The position numbers were made by a program, and so were the translations under genes. Source: Plantago elongata (Eukaryota; Streptophyta; Magnoliopsida; Lamiales; Plantaginaceae). From it: a stretch of 24,160 bases of DNA. Location: positions 1 to 24,160 of the forward strand of contig JAYMSP010002462.1 in assembly GCA_036897095.1 (NCBI GenBank), read 5' to 3'. Below are positions 21,100 through 24,160 of this stretch, in pieces (positions within the stretch are counted from its first letter, which is position 1; each line of letters begins with the position of its first letter). The notes beneath the pieces are model-generated. The model had not been told where the DNA came from, did not search any database, and saw only the letters and a program-made list of their open reading frames with translations.

Positions 21100-21453
21100 G
21101 TTTGGTTCGATTTTTACCAAAAAAATATGTATTGGTTCATTTGGCTGGTTTTTTACATTAACACATAATTTTCTTAATCTATAGGAAAATCTCTCCTTTT
21201 ACTATATTTACATTACAAAAAACTAAGCTTGTGTTTGCAAATTCTTTAAAACATTGCTTTTCTAATTTTGAAATAGTCAAATCAGTTTTTTAGTGTTTTA
21301 ATTTATGACTTCTACTGCAACTTATGTGAAAAAAAATATGTAACCGTCAAAAGCGGAGAAACAACCCAATAGTTACTTCTAACTGCTTTAAGCGGATAGT
21401 AACTTTTGTTCTATTAAAAAACAACTAATTGAATTAATTTTTACGAATACTAC
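21100..21453. other. AT-rich intergenic DNA with a small hairpin
   Basis: No gene is seen. At 21371-21404 AGTTACT and AGTAACT flank the palindrome GCTTTAAGC (21385-21393). With the neighbouring AAAAGCGGAG and AACAAC words, this recalls the centre of small plant foldback MITEs, but I could not define ends. Confidence 0.4.
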
Positions 21454-21706
21454 GGGGCTGATTGGCATGCGACTTAAATGTCCCGATGTAAATATCTGAA
21501 TAGTAATCGAAATTGTAGTGGGATTGTTAAAATTGTGTTTGGTATAGAATTGTAATTAAATAGGGTATTATAGGTTTGTTACATAGGTAGAGAAAAATGT
21601 TGCTACTGTAGAGCCATTTCGATATTCGACATTTAAATGCCATAACAAACACAAAATCTCCGAGTAGCATCCAAACAGGCATCTGAATACTACTCCAATC
21701 TGCCCC
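21454..21706 (+). mobile_element. long Tourist-like MITE (family copy 3)
   Basis: A 253-bp element with inverted ends GGGGCTGATTGGCAT and, read inward, GGGGCAGATTGGAGT. It is flanked by TAC on both sides (21451-21453 and 21707-21709), a 3-bp duplication as in PIF/Harbinger. It shares the ends and the AAATTGTGTTTGG(T/A)AT(A/G)GAATTG core with the short copies at 10173 and 18662, but has its own interior. It has no coding capacity. Confidence 0.85.
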
Positions 21707-21829
21707 TACAACTTCAACATTTACAATTTTAAGCTGCTTTTTGTATCATATATCAAACACTAATTATTTTTCATTAAATTGATAGTCTAATAAAGAGTGG
21801 TTTTTTCATTATATATAAAAATTCTATTT

Positions 21830-22010
21830 ATTTTTACATTAAAAGTCACAGACCTAAATAAAACTCACATACAACGTAAAAATTTACATACCCTTAATAA
21901 AAACTCACAAATAACGTAAAAGTTTCACAGATAGTACGTAAAAGCCCACATATACTAAATAAAAATCTACAGGCCCTAAATTAAAAAAAAAAAATCTATA
22001 TTGAATAAAA
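21830..22010. repeat. degenerate short tandem repeats
   Basis: The phrase AAA(A/C)TCACA followed by an ACGTAAAA word recurs about four times with spacing of about 30-45 bp (near 21841, 21866, 21903, 21932). Poly-A runs separate the units. No coding or RNA signal is seen. Confidence 0.45.
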
Positions 22011-22331
22011 AACTCACTCTTTTTTTAAATTTTATATTAATTAAAATTAACTTTAATTAATTTTTATAGAAGTAGATATATAAATACTTATATAAGTTTT
22101 TGCAAACAGACACTAAATAAATGATCTGCTTAATTGTATTTATGTATTCGCCATAGTGGAACGTAATTGCTTACTTATTACCATTTCATTGAGCCTATTA
22201 ACAATCAAAAGCATATCACTAGAATTAATTACTTCTTGCCTACTTCACCTTTTTTTTGGATTTGAAACCATAATTATCAAACCTGATTGTTCATTTAATT
22301 AGGTTAAGATATCATAATAATTTAAGGGATT

Positions 22332-22373
22332 ATGAGTTTAATTTACATTGAAATGAGTTTAATTTACATTGAA
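22332..22373. repeat. 21-bp tandem duplication
   Basis: Two perfect copies of ATGAGTTTAATTTACATTGAA stand head to tail, followed by a partial third copy (ATGAATT). The perfect match suggests a recent slippage or unequal exchange. Confidence 0.85.
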
Positions 22374-22489
22374 ATGAATTTGTACTCTAGTGTATGCTAA
22401 CTTTGTAATAGAGTGAATTGATGAGTGATAAGATTATATATTAATTGATTTATAAATACTTAAATAGATCTGATTGTAATAGTGATAAT

Positions 22490-22550
22490 AGTGATAATGT
22501 AAAAAAAAATCATAACTATCAGTGATAATGTAAAAAAAATCATAACTATC
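22490..22550. repeat. 30/31-bp tandem duplication
   Basis: Units 22490-22520 and 22521-22550 are identical apart from one A in the poly-A run (nine against eight). Each unit is AGTGATAATGT, a run of A and TCATAACTATC. A shorter AGTGATAAT copy precedes at 22481. Perfect identity suggests a recent origin. Confidence 0.88.
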
Positions 22551-23091
22551 ATCGTCTCTGTAACCCATTAATAATATGCCAGTTCAAAAATCAAATGGGT
22601 TTTGGGATGGGGGTTTTTCCATAAACTTAAATCCACAGTAAATTAGTTCAACTAGGTGATACTATTATTTTATTGTCAATATAATATAATGAAAAGCTTG
22701 TTTGCAGACGTAAATATATTGACCAACCAAGCATATAGCATATAGCTAGTGTAGTGGATAGAGCCATTACTAAAGGTAATTAAGCTGTAATTGTATGAGT
22801 TTGAAAATTCTGGGTTAAACTAGCAGAAACAACTACATACACCTACTTTCCGCAAAATTGTTCATATTTTGCTTCTCGATGGAAAAAGATGAATAGTGAC
22901 AATTTCATTTCTGTTTGAAAAGGGAATTCTAAACCAATAATCAACTACTAAGATCTAGCACTTGTAATTATGTCAACTACTAATAAGTTGTTAAAGTGAG
23001 TAGTTAAAAACGACTTTTTCTTCCTACTCTAGGGATCATATTTATGAACCAACGTAAAAGAGGAGGGACCAATTATCTTAAAGGGCCGACT
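22551..23091. other. AT-rich intergenic DNA, nothing recognised
   Basis: No open frame, RNA gene or transposon end could be supported in this stretch. It ends at the target duplication of the inverted MITE. Confidence 0.6.
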
Positions 23092-23334
23092 GAAGTAGCA
23101 TCTAAATATTCATTTAAATAATATTTGAGAATTTTGTGTTTGTTATGACATTTAAATACATAAAATTGAAATGGATTTACATTAGCAATATTTTTCTCTA
23201 CCTATATAACAAACCTATAATATCCTATCTAATTACAATTCTATACCAAACATAATTTTAACAATCCCACTACAATTATGATCACTATTTAAATATTTAA
23301 ATCGAAACATTTAAGTCGCATGTGAATCTGCTCC
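23092..23334 (-). mobile_element. long Tourist-like MITE (family copy 4, inverted)
   Basis: A 243-bp element that is the reverse-complement relative of 21454-21706. On the minus strand it contains CATGCGACTTAAATG near its start, TTGTAGTGGGATTGTTAAAA and TAGGTAGAGAAAAAT, all shared with that copy. The ends are GGAGCAGATTC and AGGGCCGACTGA, decayed forms of GGGGCTGATTGG. It is flanked by TAA (23089-23091 and 23335-23337). More diverged ends suggest it is older than copy 3. Confidence 0.83.
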
Positions 23335-23337
23335 TAA

Positions 23338-24160
23338 CATATTCAAATTCTAATCTCACTTAAGATTTCAAACACCACACGGATTAAATGATCTCAAATA
23401 TGTATTGGAGTTTGCAATCACTTTTGGCGCAACATTAAAATATTCATTAACAACGGCCACTCCTACAATAGTTTAAAATTAGTTCCATGCAATTGGCGTT
23501 AGACTAATTGCATTCTAAATTATTTAAGTGCATCGGAAACATTTTTGGTGTATTTAAAACCAATATGCACACTGTGCATAACCAGAAGAATTAGGTTGAC
23601 TTTTTATTTGAATTGCTTTTCACAAGATTTAGATTGTGCTACTAATGATCATGGTTTACTGAAATCACCCATAAACTATACGAGAGAGTTTACTATGGGA
23701 ACTGTAATGGTGAGTTTTAAGGAACAAACTGATGTTATTAGTAAAAATTCCAAATGTTTGTGTCTATAATGCGTTTGGAAAATTTAGTTTATCATTAGTT
23801 AAATAGTTTAACTCAGAGTTGATAAATTAGTTTATTTTAGTAAAAATGTTCACTAAATAAGAGGATGTGTCAGTCGTATATAATAAAGAGAAAAAAAAGA
23901 ATGACCATGGCATCTAGCAGCCTAATGTATAGCAAAATTGGATTATAGTTGCTAAGTTAGTTGTGAGTTAATAATACGCTACGGCCGGCTCGATAACATG
24001 TATTAAATAAAAAATTTAATGTATTTATTCTGTTAAATTTTAAAATATTAAAATAAAAATTTAATAATTTTAAAAAAATATTATTTTAATTTTAAAAATA
24101 TTTCAAAAGTTAAATTTGAATTTTAATTAATATTTATATTTAATTTAAATATTTATAAGA
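23338..24160. other. AT-rich intergenic DNA to the window end
   Basis: An open frame of 74 codons at 23545-23769 begins with a non-ATG codon and has no recognisable family, so I do not call it. A 17-nt palindrome AGTTAAATAGTTTAACT lies at 23797-23813. The last 160 bp are almost pure A and T. No gene is seen. Confidence 0.55.

Noticed and set aside
20723..21168. Plus-strand open frames of 81 and 109 codons rich in Gly, Trp and Arg
   Set aside because: They follow from GTGGATCGGTGG repeats and skewed base composition. The second starts with a non-ATG codon and runs into AT-rich DNA, and no domain is seen.
23545..23769. 74-codon open frame near the window end
   Set aside because: It starts with a non-ATG codon, has no family resemblance, promoter or splice structure, and lies in low-complexity AT-rich DNA.
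1..24160. CRISPR arrays, bacterial operons, phage or organelle genes
   Set aside because: Regular spacer arrays, ribosome-binding-site-led gene clusters and organelle gene motifs are all absent, and spliced plant genes with GT-AG introns show this is nuclear plant DNA.

Overview
The window is nuclear DNA of a flowering plant, almost certainly a eudicot. The evidence is two spliced plant-type genes with GT-AG introns, a Ty3/Gypsy LTR retrotransposon primed by initiator methionine tRNA, several MITE families, microsatellites and very AT-rich intergenic DNA. I cannot name the species.

Layout. 1-1114 is AT-rich DNA holding a CA/TG microsatellite, a Stowaway-like MITE and a possible SINE remnant. 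1115-4559 is a complete-ended but internally deleted and decayed Ty3/Gypsy element: two LTRs of about 585 bp, PBS, gag, a broken protease, the last few residues of pol and a purine tract. Reverse transcriptase, RNase H and integrase are gone. 4560-8705 holds the promoter and six coding exons of a plus-strand gene for a 558-residue RING-H2 ubiquitin ligase with an N-terminal myristoylation signature. 8706-11508 lies between two converging genes and carries a short Tourist-like MITE and a 0.7-kb hAT-like non-autonomous transposon. 11509-17530 is a minus-strand gene with seven coding exons for a 571-residue PRONE-domain ROP guanine nucleotide exchange factor that I recognise as ROPGEF14-like, plus a probable non-coding leader exon. 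17570-24160 has no convincing protein gene. It contains four notable repeats: three more MITEs (one pair in inverted orientation), a roughly 1.5-kb degenerate A-rich repeat array, a GC-rich tract with a minus-strand TATA box pointing into that array, and several small tandem duplications.

The two genes have no obvious functional link. One product marks proteins with ubiquitin, probably at a membrane. The other activates ROP GTPases at the plasma membrane in polarity signalling. Both models were assembled by hand. All exon phases close and both reading frames stay open end to end (1677 and 1716 nt), which is strong internal support.

There is no CRISPR, operon, phage or other prokaryotic-type system here. 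The least explained part is 18.5-21.1 kb, where an inverted, degenerate repeat array is abutted by a promoter-like segment. I read it as a large non-autonomous transposon or a non-coding transcription unit, without proof.
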